A stretch of 54,827 bases of DNA, from contig JBILMG010000001.1 in the NCBI GenBank assembly GCA_044375695.1, positions 1 to 54,827 on the forward strand, written 5' to 3'. Origin of the DNA: DATDYW01 sp044375695 (GTDB lineage: Bacteria; Patescibacteriota; Minisyncoccia; Phycocordibacterales; JAACPR01). A program made the position numbers and the translations under genes. Below the pieces are notes generated by a model. The model searched no databases. It had not been told where the DNA came from and worked only from the letters and a program-made list of their open reading frames with translations. This document shows positions 1 through 7,632 of the stretch, piece by piece; positions within the stretch are counted from its first letter, which is position 1, and the number at the start of each line of letters is the position of its first letter.

Positions 1-50
1 GGGACCAAAAAGAAAGCCGCGCAACGAAGCGCGGCTTTCTTTTTGGTCCC
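1..50. terminator. Perfect 22-bp inverted repeat at the 3' end of tRNA-Met/Ile
   Basis: Arms 1-22 and 29-50 are perfectly complementary around a 6-nt loop. The right arm runs into the tRNA 3' end (CCA and discriminator at 44-47). On the minus strand the GC stem followed by CTTTCTTTTT makes it the tRNA terminator. The arms extend past the terminator core into tRNA sequence, as in the other tRNA-linked hairpins of this window, so a larger element may begin beyond the window edge. Confidence 0.8.
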
Positions 51-120
51 GGGGGTCGGACTCGAACCGACGGCCTGAGGCTTATGAGTCCTCCGCTCTA
101 ACCACCTGAGCTACCCCGGG
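44..120 (-). tRNA. tRNA with CAT anticodon (Met or Ile2)
   Basis: On the minus strand the acceptor stem CCCGGGG (120-114) pairs with CCCCGGG (54-48). A D-arm, an anticodon loop CTCATAA and a T-arm GTCGG-TTCGAGT-CCGAC follow. The discriminator is A at 47 and a CCA is encoded at 46-44. The CAT anticodon fits elongator Met or lysidine-modified Ile2. It does not look like an initiator because the stem lacks the three G-C pairs next to the loop; base pair 31-39 is A-G. A likely promoter -10 (TATATT on the minus strand) lies at 131-136. Confidence 0.9.
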
Positions 121-255
121 ATTCGGGGAGAATATAGCACCTGAGGCCGCCTGTCACCCTTTACGGCTGGGTCCGGTCGACCGCCGATTGATCTTGCTCG
201 GGCCGTGCTTCCACAGATTCATTGCCCTGGTCGTCCGCCAGACCGTCTTAGGGCT

Positions 256-261
256 TATAAT
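256..261 (+). promoter_or_regulatory. -10 box TATAAT of the first gene
   Basis: TATAAT ends 11 nt before the ATG at 273, which leaves almost no leader. It overlaps the alternative TTG start at 261, which argues for the ATG. Confidence 0.6.
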
Positions 262-272
262 TGCGAAGACTA

Positions 273-1019
273 ATGCGCCTAATCCTTTTCCTCTCGCTCC
301 TCATCGGCGCCTTCGCGGGCTACCTCTTCTGGTTTGCTGCGCCGGTCGAGGCGCCGCCCCCGCCCCCGCCGCCCCCTCCGGTCGAGCTGCACGTCGGCTC
401 GCTCGACTTAACCCTCGAGAGCTGGAAGATTTCGACGACGACAGAGTCCTCTAAGATTTACGTCGAAATGGAAGACCCGGGTCCTCGCCGCGCCGAGGTG
501 GTGAGCTTCGTCGAGCGCATCCTCTACGGCTACGTGGACATGATTGACCCAGCTGCCATGCCCGTCGACGAGCTCACCTGGATCCGCGAGTCTGGCCGCC
601 CCTACGATTTCTCGGCGTCTGGCTACCTCACGCTCGGCGAGGGTGGCCGCTCGAGCTATCGCCTCGAAATTGGCTACGACACCGGCGGCGCGCACCCCAA
701 CAGCGTCGTCGTGACCGAAAGCTACGGTCCGAACGGGGAGCGTCTCACGCTCGAAGATGTGCTCGGGCAAAACCAGACGCTCGCGCGGCTGTCGGCGGCT
801 ACGCGCCCGCGCCTCCTGGCAAAAATCCGCGAGTGGGTGGGGGACGAGGAACCCTACGAGCCAGGCGAAGATTTCGACGCCGGCACCGCGCCCTCGCCCG
901 AGAACTACCAGAGCTGGTACCTCTCGGGAGGGGATATTGTGATCTCGTTCGGCTCGTACCAGGTCGGCCCGTACACGCTCGGCAGCTACGACGTACCGGT
1001 GCCGATCGGGGAGGTTTAG
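273..1019 (+). CDS. Membrane-anchored or exported DUF3298/RsiV-like protein
   Basis: 248 aa from ATG 273. It has an N-terminal hydrophobic helix (about residues 4-25), then a run of nine prolines, then a soluble domain of about 200 residues. The segment GYDTGGAHPNS followed by TLEDVLGQN fits the DUF3298 (RsiV C-terminal type) fold, in which a GGAHP motif is typical. It probably acts outside the membrane; no enzymatic role is known. The gene at 37662 has a related layout. The gene ends just before the tRNA-Asp-linked repeats, which are transcribed in the opposite direction. Family placement is from motif memory, not a search. Confidence 0.65.
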   Translation: MRLILFLSLLIGAFAGYLFWFAAPVEAPPPPPPPPPVELHVGSLDLTLESWKISTTTESSKIYVEMEDPGPRRAEVVSFVERILYGYVDMIDPAAMPVDELTWIRESGRPYDFSASGYLTLGEGGRSSYRLEIGYDTGGAHPNSVVVTESYGPNGERLTLEDVLGQNQTLARLSAATRPRLLAKIREWVGDEEPYEPGEDFDAGTAPSPENYQSWYLSGGDIVISFGSYQVGPYTLGSYDVPVPIGEV

Positions 1020-1050
1020 GTAAATTCTCGCGGTCGCAGACAGGGCTCCG

Positions 1051-1117
1051 CGGCATCGCTGCGGCTTTCGAGTCCCACCGCGGGACGCGCAGGCGTCCCG
1101 CTTCGCTCGCGCAAATG
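1051..1117. repeat. 67-bp direct repeat, copy 1 (tRNA-Asp element)
   Basis: Identical to 1351-1417, offset by exactly 300 bp. It contains the tRNA-Asp T-arm sequence TTCGAGTCCCA and a small palindrome (CGGGACGC..GCGTCCCG). Copy 1 lies at the distal edge of the tRNA-Asp array and has no complete stem core beside it, so it looks like the decayed end of an older element. Confidence 0.85.
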
Positions 1118-1167
1118 GAAACCGCCTACTTTTGCCGGGCAGTCTTCGTTTTCGCAGCTAGGGACTC

Positions 1168-1184
1168 GGTCACGAATCACTAAG
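1168..1184 (-). repeat. Half core of a tRNA-linked element (Asp copy 2)
   Basis: The minus strand reads CTTAGTGATTCGTGACC followed by GAGTCCC, which repeats the tRNA-Asp T-arm. This is the right half of the folded core seen complete at 1253-1325. The partner left half is absent, so the copy is truncated. Confidence 0.6.
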
Positions 1185-1252
1185 TCTTTCGGAGTCCTCT
1201 GTTTCTAGAGTCAGGCGCCGAACGATCAATCAGTGCCGATTGCGCACGACTC

Positions 1253-1459
1253 GGTCACGGGTTACTAAGCCGTTTGGAATCCTTTGATTCTCGAGCGGAT
1301 TCCAAACGTCTAAGTACCCGCGACCCCGCCTCGCGGCCGTTGGCGGCCAACGGCATCGCTGCGGCTTTCGAGTCCCACCGCGGGACGCGCAGGCGTCCCG
1401 CTTCGCTCGCGCAAATGAAAACGCCCCCTTGCGGGGGCGCGTTTTCATTTGCGCGAGCG
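1253..1459 (-). repeat. tRNA-Asp-linked folded repeat element
   Basis: Reading the minus strand away from tRNA-Asp: a long hairpin shares its arm with the tRNA acceptor end (1404-1428 against 1433-1459, with a 2-nt bulge). Next come the inverted tRNA T-arm (1368-1378), a GCCGCAGC box, and the core GGTCGCGGGTACTTAG - inner hairpin - CTTAGTAACCCGTGACC (1325-1253). GAGTC then repeats the tRNA T-arm. The inner hairpin carries GGAATCC/GGATTCC, also found in the tRNA-Gln elements. There is no ORF between this core and copy 2. The proximal hairpin has a TTTTCATTT tail and can also terminate the tRNA transcript. Confidence 0.8.
1351..1417. repeat. 67-bp direct repeat, copy 2 (tRNA-Asp element)
   Basis: Identical to 1051-1117. 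It includes the left arm of the tRNA-proximal hairpin and the inverted T-arm copy. Confidence 0.85.
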
Positions 1460-1525
1460 ATGGGACTCGAACCCACAGCCTCCCGCGTGACAGGCGGGTG
1501 CTCTAACCAGTTGAGCTACGCCCGC
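1452..1525 (-). tRNA. tRNA-Asp(GTC)
   Basis: The minus strand gives acceptor GCGGGCG/CGCTCGC with one G-U pair, the D-arm TAGCTCAACTGGTTAGAGC, an anticodon stem of five pairs around CTGTCAC (anticodon GTC), the T-arm GTGGG-TTCGAGT-CCCAT and discriminator G, as expected for tRNA-Asp. CCA is not encoded. The acceptor 3' strand is also one arm of the downstream hairpin (1404-1459). Confidence 0.95.
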
Positions 1526-1615
1526 AAGGTTAGACGGCGAAAATCTAGCAGAGCTGAGCCGGGGGCGCAACGCGCCCCTTTCCCTAAAGGTTCAAAAGGG
1601 GTAATATCCACCCGA

Positions 1616-2155
1616 ATGCGTGAAAACAAGCGGTCCGTCGGGCGCTACCTCCGGTTAATTCCGGGAGAAAACGCCCGGCGGGCCGCCGCGCTTTTGGGGG
1701 CCGAAGAGGCTCGCTTCCTGGCAGCTCCTGGGTCTTCCTCCAAGCACCAGGCCTGGGCTGGGGGCTACCTAGATCACCTAGCCGAAACCATGTGGTTGGC
1801 CGAAAACTTGTACCGCGAAATGTCGGCGGCGCGGCCGCTGCCTTTCTCGCTGGGCGACGCGGTGCTGGTGCTGTACCTCCATGACCTAGAGAAGCCGTGG
1901 AAGTACCTCGAGCCGTTCGCCCGCTTCGCCGATGAGGGCGAGGAGCATCGGTTCGTCGGAGAAATCTGCGCCAAATACGGCATCGCGCTCTCGGCCGAAC
2001 ACGAGAACGCGCTCGAGTACATTCACGGCGAAGGCGAGGCCTACAGCCCGACCGAACGTCGCCAGGGTCCGCTCGCCGCCTTCTGTCACGTGTGCGACGT
2101 GCTGTCGGCTCGCGTGTGGCACGACGAGCCGGGGCGACGCCTTCCCGGGGTTTAA
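1616..2155 (+). CDS. HD-domain-like phosphohydrolase
   Basis: 179 aa. ATG 1616 is preferred because a TAATAT box ends 8 nt upstream and the upstream open frame runs through tRNA-Asp. An H (YLDHLAE), an HD pair (YLHDLEKPW) and a late D (CHVCDVLSA) are spaced as in small HD-superfamily proteins, which are metal-dependent phosphohydrolases. The substrate is unknown. It is probably cytoplasmic, with no signal peptide or TM segment. A second HD protein of different sequence lies at 36586. Confidence 0.65.
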   Translation: MRENKRSVGRYLRLIPGENARRAAALLGAEEARFLAAPGSSSKHQAWAGGYLDHLAETMWLAENLYREMSAARPLPFSLGDAVLVLYLHDLEKPWKYLEPFARFADEGEEHRFVGEICAKYGIALSAEHENALEYIHGEGEAYSPTERRQGPLAAFCHVCDVLSARVWHDEPGRRLPGV

Positions 2156-2204
2156 AAGCCGGGTTAGAATTCTGAGGTCACCCTTACCCTAGCCGCACCA
2201 ACCA

Positions 2205-3209
2205 ATGGAATCCCCCGAAAATATTCCCGCCGCCCCGGCTGTGCCCGAAAGTCTCGACGCGCTGCTCGCTACTATTCAGGGCGAGGTTCCCGCCGAGACG
2301 CTCGCCGCGGCCTCTGAGACCGGCGCCGAGGATGAGGCCCGACGTGCCCTCGAGGCCGCCGAGTCGCAGCGCGAGGCATACGAGCGCCTGCGGCCGCAAC
2401 TGGACGCGCTCGCCGAGCTCGCGCACGACCAGGACATCGCGCGCGGCGAGAAAACGTACGTTGCGCTCGTCGGCGACGTCGCGGGGTACGTGGCCGTCCA
2501 GCAAGCCGAGCGCGATCGTCACTACGAAGCGGGGGTCGCGATGAAGGAGGTTACCGAAGATTTCAAGGCGGCCACGGGGAAGACCTTCTACTTCTGTTCT
2601 GTTCCCTGGGAGCACCGGAACCACGACCTCGGCGTCTCGTACGTCGACGGCTGGTACGCGCACGCGGCTGACCTCGAGGGCAAAGACAAGACGGCTTACT
2701 TCGCCAATCGCTACGCGAAGCTCGACGTGGAATTTCCTCCAGAGGCGACGATTCAGGCCGCGCGGGCCGACGCCCGCAGCCGCCAGTACGGGCACGGCGG
2801 CAAAATCGGCGGCGAGCAGCTCCCGACTGTTTCGACGCCCGCCGAGTACCTCGACCGCACCCAGAAGTGGCGGGCGTACGTGCAGAGCAAGGAGTACCAG
2901 TTCAACGCCGAGGGTGCGGAGTACAAGGATCCGACGGTCCTGCCCGATAAGAACATGTACAGCTACAGCTTCTGCGTCGAGGCGCAGGGCATGACCCTCG
3001 CCGCGCTGCGCGCGCACGATCCAGAGGTCGCGGCCAAGGCGCTCGCGTTCGCCGAGAGCCTCCGCGGGATGAGCTCGCGCACGCTGGCGCGGGTCGGCGG
3101 CGGTATCAAGGCACTCTCGCCCGACGAGAAGGCAAAATTTCTCACCAAGTTCCAGGAGGAGAAGCGGAAGTTCGCGGAGAAGGTCGAGGCCGAAGCAGCC
3201 GCGGCCTAG
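2205..3209 (+). CDS. Hypothetical protein, 334 aa, acidic and helical
   Basis: Not recognised. The N-terminal third is Ala/Glu-rich and probably helical. The middle (residues 125-190) has aromatic-rich patches such as FYFCSVPWEHRNHDLG, and the C-terminus is a charged helix ending in an Ala/Glu tail. There is no signal peptide or TM segment, so it is probably cytoplasmic. A TAGAAT box lies at 2165-2170 and a weaker TACCCT nearer the ATG. The stop overlaps the stop of the convergent DUF4105 gene by 4 nt. Coding is supported by consistent GC3 bias over the whole length. Confidence 0.7.
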   Translation: MESPENIPAAPAVPESLDALLATIQGEVPAETLAAASETGAEDEARRALEAAESQREAYERLRPQLDALAELAHDQDIARGEKTYVALVGDVAGYVAVQQAERDRHYEAGVAMKEVTEDFKAATGKTFYFCSVPWEHRNHDLGVSYVDGWYAHAADLEGKDKTAYFANRYAKLDVEFPPEATIQAARADARSRQYGHGGKIGGEQLPTVSTPAEYLDRTQKWRAYVQSKEYQFNAEGAEYKDPTVLPDKNMYSYSFCVEAQGMTLAALRAHDPEVAAKALAFAESLRGMSSRTLARVGGGIKALSPDEKAKFLTKFQEEKRKFAEKVEAEAAAA

Positions 3210-4081
3210 TCTCGGATTCGCGCGGAGAAGCCCGCGGCGCCGTAGGCGTCGCGGGCTTTCTGTCCGATCTTTGCCTTCTCTTCTAGCTCCGCGAACGACG
3301 TTGCGCCGTCGCCGACTAGGCCGAGGTCGTAGGCGAGCTCGCCGGAGAAGCCCGGCAGGACGTAGCGCCACGAGAGGGGAATGCTGACGCCTGTAGCCTC
3401 CTCTGCGTGCATGACGATGCGCGTGGTGCAGCTGTTCCAGAGCGTGCCGTAAAACTCTGGGGCGGCGCGTAGCGAGTCGGCTGTCAGCGCCATGCCGGCG
3501 AAGAGGTCGCGCAGCGCCGGTGGGGTCGCTTTCAGCGGGTAGCGGTAGAGCTCGTGCCCGCGGGCGACGGCGCGCAGCGCTACCAGGTCTTCCTCGCTGC
3601 CAATCACGTAGGCTAGCTCGTACTGGTTGAACAGGCCTTTCCAGGTCGAGAACGGCTCGCCGCGCTCGCGGCGCGTCTCCATAGAGATGACGACGTGCCT
3701 GGGCGCGCCGCCGTCTTTGGGGCGGAACTCGAACGAGAGCATGGTGTGCGCCGCGCCGACGGCGCCGAACGGCTCGACAATGAAATCGGCGGCTACAAGC
3801 TCGTCTAGGTTGAACGTTTCCGTGCTCCAGGTTTCACGAGATGGCACATTCGGCTGGTCCCACCGGAAATCTCGAAAATTTTCTATGACAATAGCGTTCC
3901 CGTCGAACGAGGCGACCGCGGGTGACCGCTCCCAGTCTGGCTCCCAGTCTCGGTCGGCGCGCGGGTGCCGGAAAAGGTTCGCGGCCACGAGGGCTACCGC
4001 TACGATCCCGAGAACGGAAAATAAAATTCGGCGAGCGAAGCGCAGGGCGGTCCGGGTGATTCTGAGCGCGCGGCTGCTCAC
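3206..4081 (-). CDS. DUF4105-like membrane-anchored protein
   Basis: 291 aa. An N-terminal basic stretch and one TM helix (about residues 17-35) precede an extracytoplasmic domain. HTMLSFEFR, a long central region and LWNSCTTRIV match the DUF4105 (Lnb N-terminal-like) family, whose conserved NSCT motif suggests a cysteine-hydrolase role. The function here is unknown. It lies 9 nt downstream of the nucleotidyltransferase gene and is probably co-transcribed with it. Confidence 0.7.
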   Translation of the reverse strand: MSSRALRITRTALRFARRILFSVLGIVAVALVAANLFRHPRADRDWEPDWERSPAVASFDGNAIVIENFRDFRWDQPNVPSRETWSTETFNLDELVAADFIVEPFGAVGAAHTMLSFEFRPKDGGAPRHVVISMETRRERGEPFSTWKGLFNQYELAYVIGSEEDLVALRAVARGHELYRYPLKATPPALRDLFAGMALTADSLRAAPEFYGTLWNSCTTRIVMHAEEATGVSIPLSWRYVLPGFSGELAYDLGLVGDGATSFAELEEKAKIGQKARDAYGAAGFSARIRD

Positions 4082-4090
4082 GGCTCAATC

Positions 4091-4756
4091 TTACGCGTTC
4101 GCCGCGGCCAGGTCTTCGGGCGTGTTAATCGGACGCCACGAAGGCAGCTCGACGGCGCAGAGCGGGTGCTCGCGGGCAGCGGCGCGCAGGGTCTGCGGGA
4201 GCCCCAGTTCGCCGCCCGCAATCGCGACCGGCGAGAGGCTAAAGACGCCGCGGTCGAGCGCGTACCCGCCGGTGGCAATCAGAATACCGGCCTGGCGCTC
4301 TGCCTCTGTCGGCTGGCGAAAGCCGAGCACCGTGCCGTCCTCGGCGACCTCGACGTGGTGGAAGTAGCCACGGCTGGCGCGGCAGACGCCGAAGCCGCGC
4401 GGCGCGCTGGCCAGCTTGGCTAGATCTTCGGCCGATACCAGGTCGTCGCCACCGAGCACGAGGAAGCGCTCGCCGAGGTGGGGCTCCGCGGTCTTGAGGG
4501 CGGCGAAGGTACCGCGCTCGGGGATTTGCCGCAGGCAGACGATGCGCCCCGCGTCTGGGCGTCCCGCGCAGTACGCCTCCACCTGGCTAGCCAGGTGCTC
4601 GACGATGACGAATACCCGCTCAATCTGCGGCGGCAGGGCGTCGAGGGTGCGGCCAAGGATAGGCGAGCCGTGCACGCCGAGCAGCGGCTTCGGGGTGGCG
4701 TCGGTTAGTGGCGCGAGGCGGCTGCCTTTCCCGGCGGCGAAGATTACGGCGTCCAT
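4091..4756 (-). CDS. NTP-transferase family sugar nucleotidyltransferase
   Basis: 221 aa from ATG 4756; a GTG six codons upstream is less likely because the family starts at the first beta strand. The signature AVIFAAGKGSRLAPLTDATPK is the nucleotide-binding loop (G-x-G-x-R...P-K) of GlmU/RmlA-like transferases, and GGDD at about residue 100 is the metal/NTP-binding aspartate region. At 221 aa it is a bare catalytic domain without the LbH domain of GlmU. It probably activates a sugar phosphate for surface glycan synthesis; substrate unknown. It leads a two-gene operon with the DUF4105 gene. Confidence 0.8.
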   Translation of the reverse strand: MDAVIFAAGKGSRLAPLTDATPKPLLGVHGSPILGRTLDALPPQIERVFVIVEHLASQVEAYCAGRPDAGRIVCLRQIPERGTFAALKTAEPHLGERFLVLGGDDLVSAEDLAKLASAPRGFGVCRASRGYFHHVEVAEDGTVLGFRQPTEAERQAGILIATGGYALDRGVFSLSPVAIAGGELGLPQTLRAAAREHPLCAVELPSWRPINTPEDLAAANA

Positions 4757-4807
4757 GCCCGGCAAACTTATCACAGCGGCGCGATGGCGCGGTAAGGAGA
4801 AAGAAAA

Positions 4808-4829
4808 GGGCGGCTCACGCGAGCCGCCC
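4808..4829 (-). terminator. Terminator of the NUDIX gene
   Basis: GGGCGGCTC / GAGCCGCCC with a 4-nt loop. The minus strand continues CTTTTCTTT. Confidence 0.85.
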
Positions 4830-4832
4830 GGC

Positions 4833-5384
4833 TTAGAATTCGAACAATTCTGGCGTCACAACGCCTGGGCAGAAAGCCGTCGTCGAGAACGCCACCTTAT
4901 CCTTCATGAGGCCTTCGACCTGCCCGAGGGTGCCGCGAACGAGCGCCCGGCCGAGCAGGCGCAGGCACGACGTGCCGAAGCGCGCCTCGCCGGCGCGGAA
5001 TATCTCGAGAGGGGATTCGAGCCGCTGGTTCGCGGCTTCGTCGTTGGGGTAGGGGGCTACCGTTTCAAAGTCGACGTGGACCTCGAAGGCGAGCAGCAGC
5101 CCGTCGAGCAGCGGCCCGTGAGGGTCGTTGCCGCGGCTCTTCTGCGCGAAGGTGCCCCAGTGGAGTAGGGAAGACTCGGGCAGGTCGATGCCGAACTCTT
5201 CCAGCAGCTCGCGCCGGGCAGCCGCGCGCGGCGTCTCGCCGCCGTAGATGCCCCCGCCGGGGAGCATGCCGAGACGGCTGCCGTACGTCGCGTCGGCGAC
5301 GAGAATTTTGCCGCTCGGGCTAATGACGATGACGAACGCGCCGTTACGGTGGTCGTCTCTTTGGTCTGGTGTATCAGGGTTCAT
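4833..5384 (-). CDS. NUDIX hydrolase
   Basis: 183 aa. The Nudix box GGGIYGGE...RRELLEEFGI (residues about 43-67) fits GX5EX7REUXEEXGU, so it should hydrolyse a nucleoside diphosphate linked to another moiety. The substrate cannot be read from sequence. The C-terminal 60 residues extend beyond the usual NUDIX domain. Divergent from the ZIP transporter gene; a TAGCCT box 18-24 nt upstream of the ATG may be its -10. Confidence 0.85.
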   Translation of the reverse strand: MNPDTPDQRDDHRNGAFVIVISPSGKILVADATYGSRLGMLPGGGIYGGETPRAAARRELLEEFGIDLPESSLLHWGTFAQKSRGNDPHGPLLDGLLLAFEVHVDFETVAPYPNDEAANQRLESPLEIFRAGEARFGTSCLRLLGRALVRGTLGQVEGLMKDKVAFSTTAFCPGVVTPELFEF

Positions 5385-5475
5385 GGTTTCGCGGGAAGGC
5401 TAGCGCGCCTGCGGGTAAAATCAAAAATGCGACAAAGTTGCTTTTATTGGGCCGTGAGGTTAGCCTGACGGGGCA

Positions 5476-6246
5476 GTGCAGAACCTCTTGCCGGCCATTC
5501 TCGCCGCCTTCGCCGTGGCGCTCACCGCTTTCTCCGGCGCAGCTTTCCTGTCGCGCCGACTGGGCGAGTGGATCTCGGCGCGTCTCTCGCTCCTGGTGGC
5601 GCTCGCCGCCGGCGTGCTCGCCACGGTGTCGTGGCACGTTCTCGAGGAGGCCGCGCACGAGCTCGGTGCCCCGGTAGCGCTCGGCGTCGCCGCGCTCGCG
5701 GCTGCCGTCGCCTGGGGCGACCACCGCCTGGTGCCAGAGTCTCACTGCCACGACGAAGACGGCGTCGCCGGCCACGCGCACGGCCACTCGCACGTGCGGT
5801 CCGCGCGCTCGGTCATTGCCGGCGACGCGCTGCACTCGGCGGCGGACGGCCTCGCGCTCGGCTCGGTGTTCGCGCTTTCTCCGGCCGCCGGCTACGCCGC
5901 CGCGGCGGGAATCTTCCTGCACGAGGCGGTGCGCCAGTCTTCCCAGTTTTTCATTTTCCGCGCGGCGGGCTTCTCTCCGGCCCGGGCCATCCGCACGAGC
6001 GTGCTCCTCGCCTTCGCCGTCGTGCCCGGCGCCGCGCTCGGCGTCAGCCTCTCGGGTCTCGCCGACTGGGTAGCCCCGACTTTGGCCGCGCTCGCCGCCG
6101 GGGCCTTTGCCGAAATTCTCTTCTTTGACCTAGCCCCTTCGGTCGCCCGGGCCGCGCGCTCGTCGCGTCCGCTGCGCCACGTTGCCTCGTTCGCGGCCGG
6201 CGTCGTGATCGCCCTCGTCGCCTCGTCTCTCGGCGAAGGGCACTAA
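5476..6246 (+). CDS. ZIP family metal transporter
   Basis: 256 aa, GTG start with TAGCCT 9 nt upstream. There are about eight hydrophobic segments. A His-rich loop (ESHCHDEDGVAGHAHGHSHV, about residues 93-112) between TM3 and TM4 is typical of ZIP proteins. HSAADGLALGS (TM4) and HEAVRQSSQF (TM5) carry the metal-binding His/Asp/Glu positions; the usual HExPxE of TM5 is altered to HEAVRQ. Probable role is zinc or other divalent cation uptake or export across the inner membrane. No regulator is adjacent. Confidence 0.85.
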   Translation: MQNLLPAILAAFAVALTAFSGAAFLSRRLGEWISARLSLLVALAAGVLATVSWHVLEEAAHELGAPVALGVAALAAAVAWGDHRLVPESHCHDEDGVAGHAHGHSHVRSARSVIAGDALHSAADGLALGSVFALSPAAGYAAAAGIFLHEAVRQSSQFFIFRAAGFSPARAIRTSVLLAFAVVPGAALGVSLSGLADWVAPTLAALAAGAFAEILFFDLAPSVARAARSSRPLRHVASFAAGVVIALVASSLGEGH

Positions 6247-6280
6247 AGGGCCTGTCTGTCGCCTGCGCTACAATGGGGGC

Positions 6281-7186
6281 ATGAAAAACGTTGTTATTGC
6301 CGGCGGAGCCGGTTTTGTCGGCGAGGCAGTCGCCGCGTCGTTCCTCGGCGACGAGTACGGCGTCGTGGTGCTCGATCGTGTCGCGCCCCGCTTCCCGAGC
6401 GTCGCCTACGTCCCGGCCGATCTTTCGGCCGCCGTCCCGGAAGACCCGCTCCTGCGGTCGCCCGAGGTGGTAGTGAACCTGGCCGGCGCGCCGGTTTTCC
6501 AGCGCTGGACCGCCGACTCCAAGAAGCAGATTATCGACTCGCGCACGCTCTCGACCCGTAACCTAGTGGCCAGCTTCGCCGACCCGCGCAACCGTCCGAA
6601 GGTGCTCGTGCAGGCTTCGGCGGTCGGCTACTACGGCGACGGTGCCGAGACCCACCTCGACGAATCTTCTCCTCGCGGCCTCGGCTTTTTGGCCGACGTC
6701 TGCGAGGCCTGGGAGGCCGAGGCCAAGAAGGCGGAAGCGTTCGGCGTCCGCGTCGTGATTCTGCGTCAGGCGACCGTGCTCGGGCCCGGCGGCTACCTCG
6801 CGGCTATCGCCCCGCTCGCCAAGTGGGGCTTCGCCGGCCGCCTTGGGTCTGGTTCCCAGTTTCTCCCGTGGATCCACCGCGAAGACCTCGGTGCGCTCTA
6901 CCTCGCGGCCGCCAAAGACGCCACGGTTTCCGGTGTGGTTAACGCGGTGGCTCCCGAGCAAATTCGGCAGCGCGAATTTGCCGCTACGCTGCGCCGCGCG
7001 CTCGGCGCTCCTTGGGAGTTCCCGGTACCTGCCTTCGCGCTGCGCCTTCGCTTCGGGGAGATGGCCGACGAGCTTGCCTTGGCCAGCCAGCGAATCGAAG
7101 CGACCCGCCTGCCGGCCGGCTTCTCCTTCTCGTACCCGAAGATAGAAGGCGCCCTTCAGGAGGCGTGCCTCGTCTGGCGCGGCTAG
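6281..7186 (+). CDS. TIGR01777-type NAD(P)-dependent epimerase
   Basis: 301 aa. The N-terminal Rossmann motif GGAGFVGEAVA, NLAGAPV around residue 65, SAVGYYGDG (residues 113-121, catalytic Tyr region) and FLPWIHREDL are characteristic of the SDR39U1/YfcH family. Length matches the family (about 300 aa). The substrate is unknown in this family. A TACAAT box ends 6 nt before the ATG. The gene lies upstream of tRNA-Thr(CGT) on the same strand. Confidence 0.85.
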   Translation: MKNVVIAGGAGFVGEAVAASFLGDEYGVVVLDRVAPRFPSVAYVPADLSAAVPEDPLLRSPEVVVNLAGAPVFQRWTADSKKQIIDSRTLSTRNLVASFADPRNRPKVLVQASAVGYYGDGAETHLDESSPRGLGFLADVCEAWEAEAKKAEAFGVRVVILRQATVLGPGGYLAAIAPLAKWGFAGRLGSGSQFLPWIHREDLGALYLAAAKDATVSGVVNAVAPEQIRQREFAATLRRALGAPWEFPVPAFALRLRFGEMADELALASQRIEATRLPAGFSFSYPKIEGALQEACLVWRG

Positions 7187-7245
7187 GGCTTGGTTCTCGC
7201 GGGTGGTTTGAAAAGGGGAGGCATCCACGGTAGATTCCTCTTCGC

Positions 7246-7317
7246 GCCAGCGTAGCTCAGGGGTAGAGCAGCTCACTCGTAACGAGCAGGTCGGAGGTTC
7301 AAATCCTCTCGCTGGCT
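7246..7317 (+). tRNA. tRNA-Thr(CGT)
   Basis: Acceptor GCCAGCG/CGCTGGC, D-arm TAGCTCAGGGGTAGAGC, anticodon loop CTCGTAA (anticodon CGT), T-arm GGAGG-TTCAAAT-CCTCT, discriminator T, no encoded CCA. Its 3' half is one arm of the following 26-bp inverted repeat. Confidence 0.95.
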
Positions 7318-7537
7318 CAGCGCGCTTCGAAAACCCTCCCGTCCGGGAGGGTTTTCGTTTTGCTCGCGCTGAGCCAGCGAGAGGATTTGAAGGCCGCAGC
7401 CGACCGAGCGTAGCAAGGTCCGGCCCCGTCCGAAGGGGCCGGCGGCGAGGCGGGGTCGCGGGTACTTGGCGGATCGGCGCTCTGGCCTTCAGAAATTTGA
7501 AGAGTGCTGATCCGCTTAGTAACCCGTGACCAAATCC
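7299..7537 (+). repeat. tRNA-Thr(CGT)-linked folded repeat element
   Basis: Perfect 26-bp inverted repeat, 7299-7324 (tRNA 3' half) against 7365-7390. It encloses a terminator hairpin (CGAAAACCCTCCC / GGGAGGGTTTTCG, 7327-7356). Then AAGGCCGCAGC, a GC hairpin (CCGGCCCC/GGGGCCGG), and the core GGTCGCGGGTACTTGG - inner hairpin CGGATC../..GATCCG - CTTAGTAACCCGTGACC (7454-7531). CAAATCC follows and repeats the tRNA T-loop. No cassette gene lies downstream; the rest of the 7318-7632 gap holds only this element and about 95 bp with no visible signal. Confidence 0.8.
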
Positions 7538-7632
7538 CCGAAATCAAGCCTGAGGCGCCTTTTCCGTGAGGACCTAGCACCGGCCTGAGCGCGACGGCGG
7601 GGCCGAGAGCGGTGACCACCCCCACCTCGCCA

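Noticed and set aside
1051..1417. Insertion sequence with inverted ends
   Set aside because: No transposase ORF; the repeated parts are copies of tRNA-Asp 3' sequence rather than IS termini.
2184..3371. 395-codon minus-strand frame opposite gene 2205-3209
   Set aside because: Shadow frame with poor composition; it also runs through the start of the DUF4105 gene.
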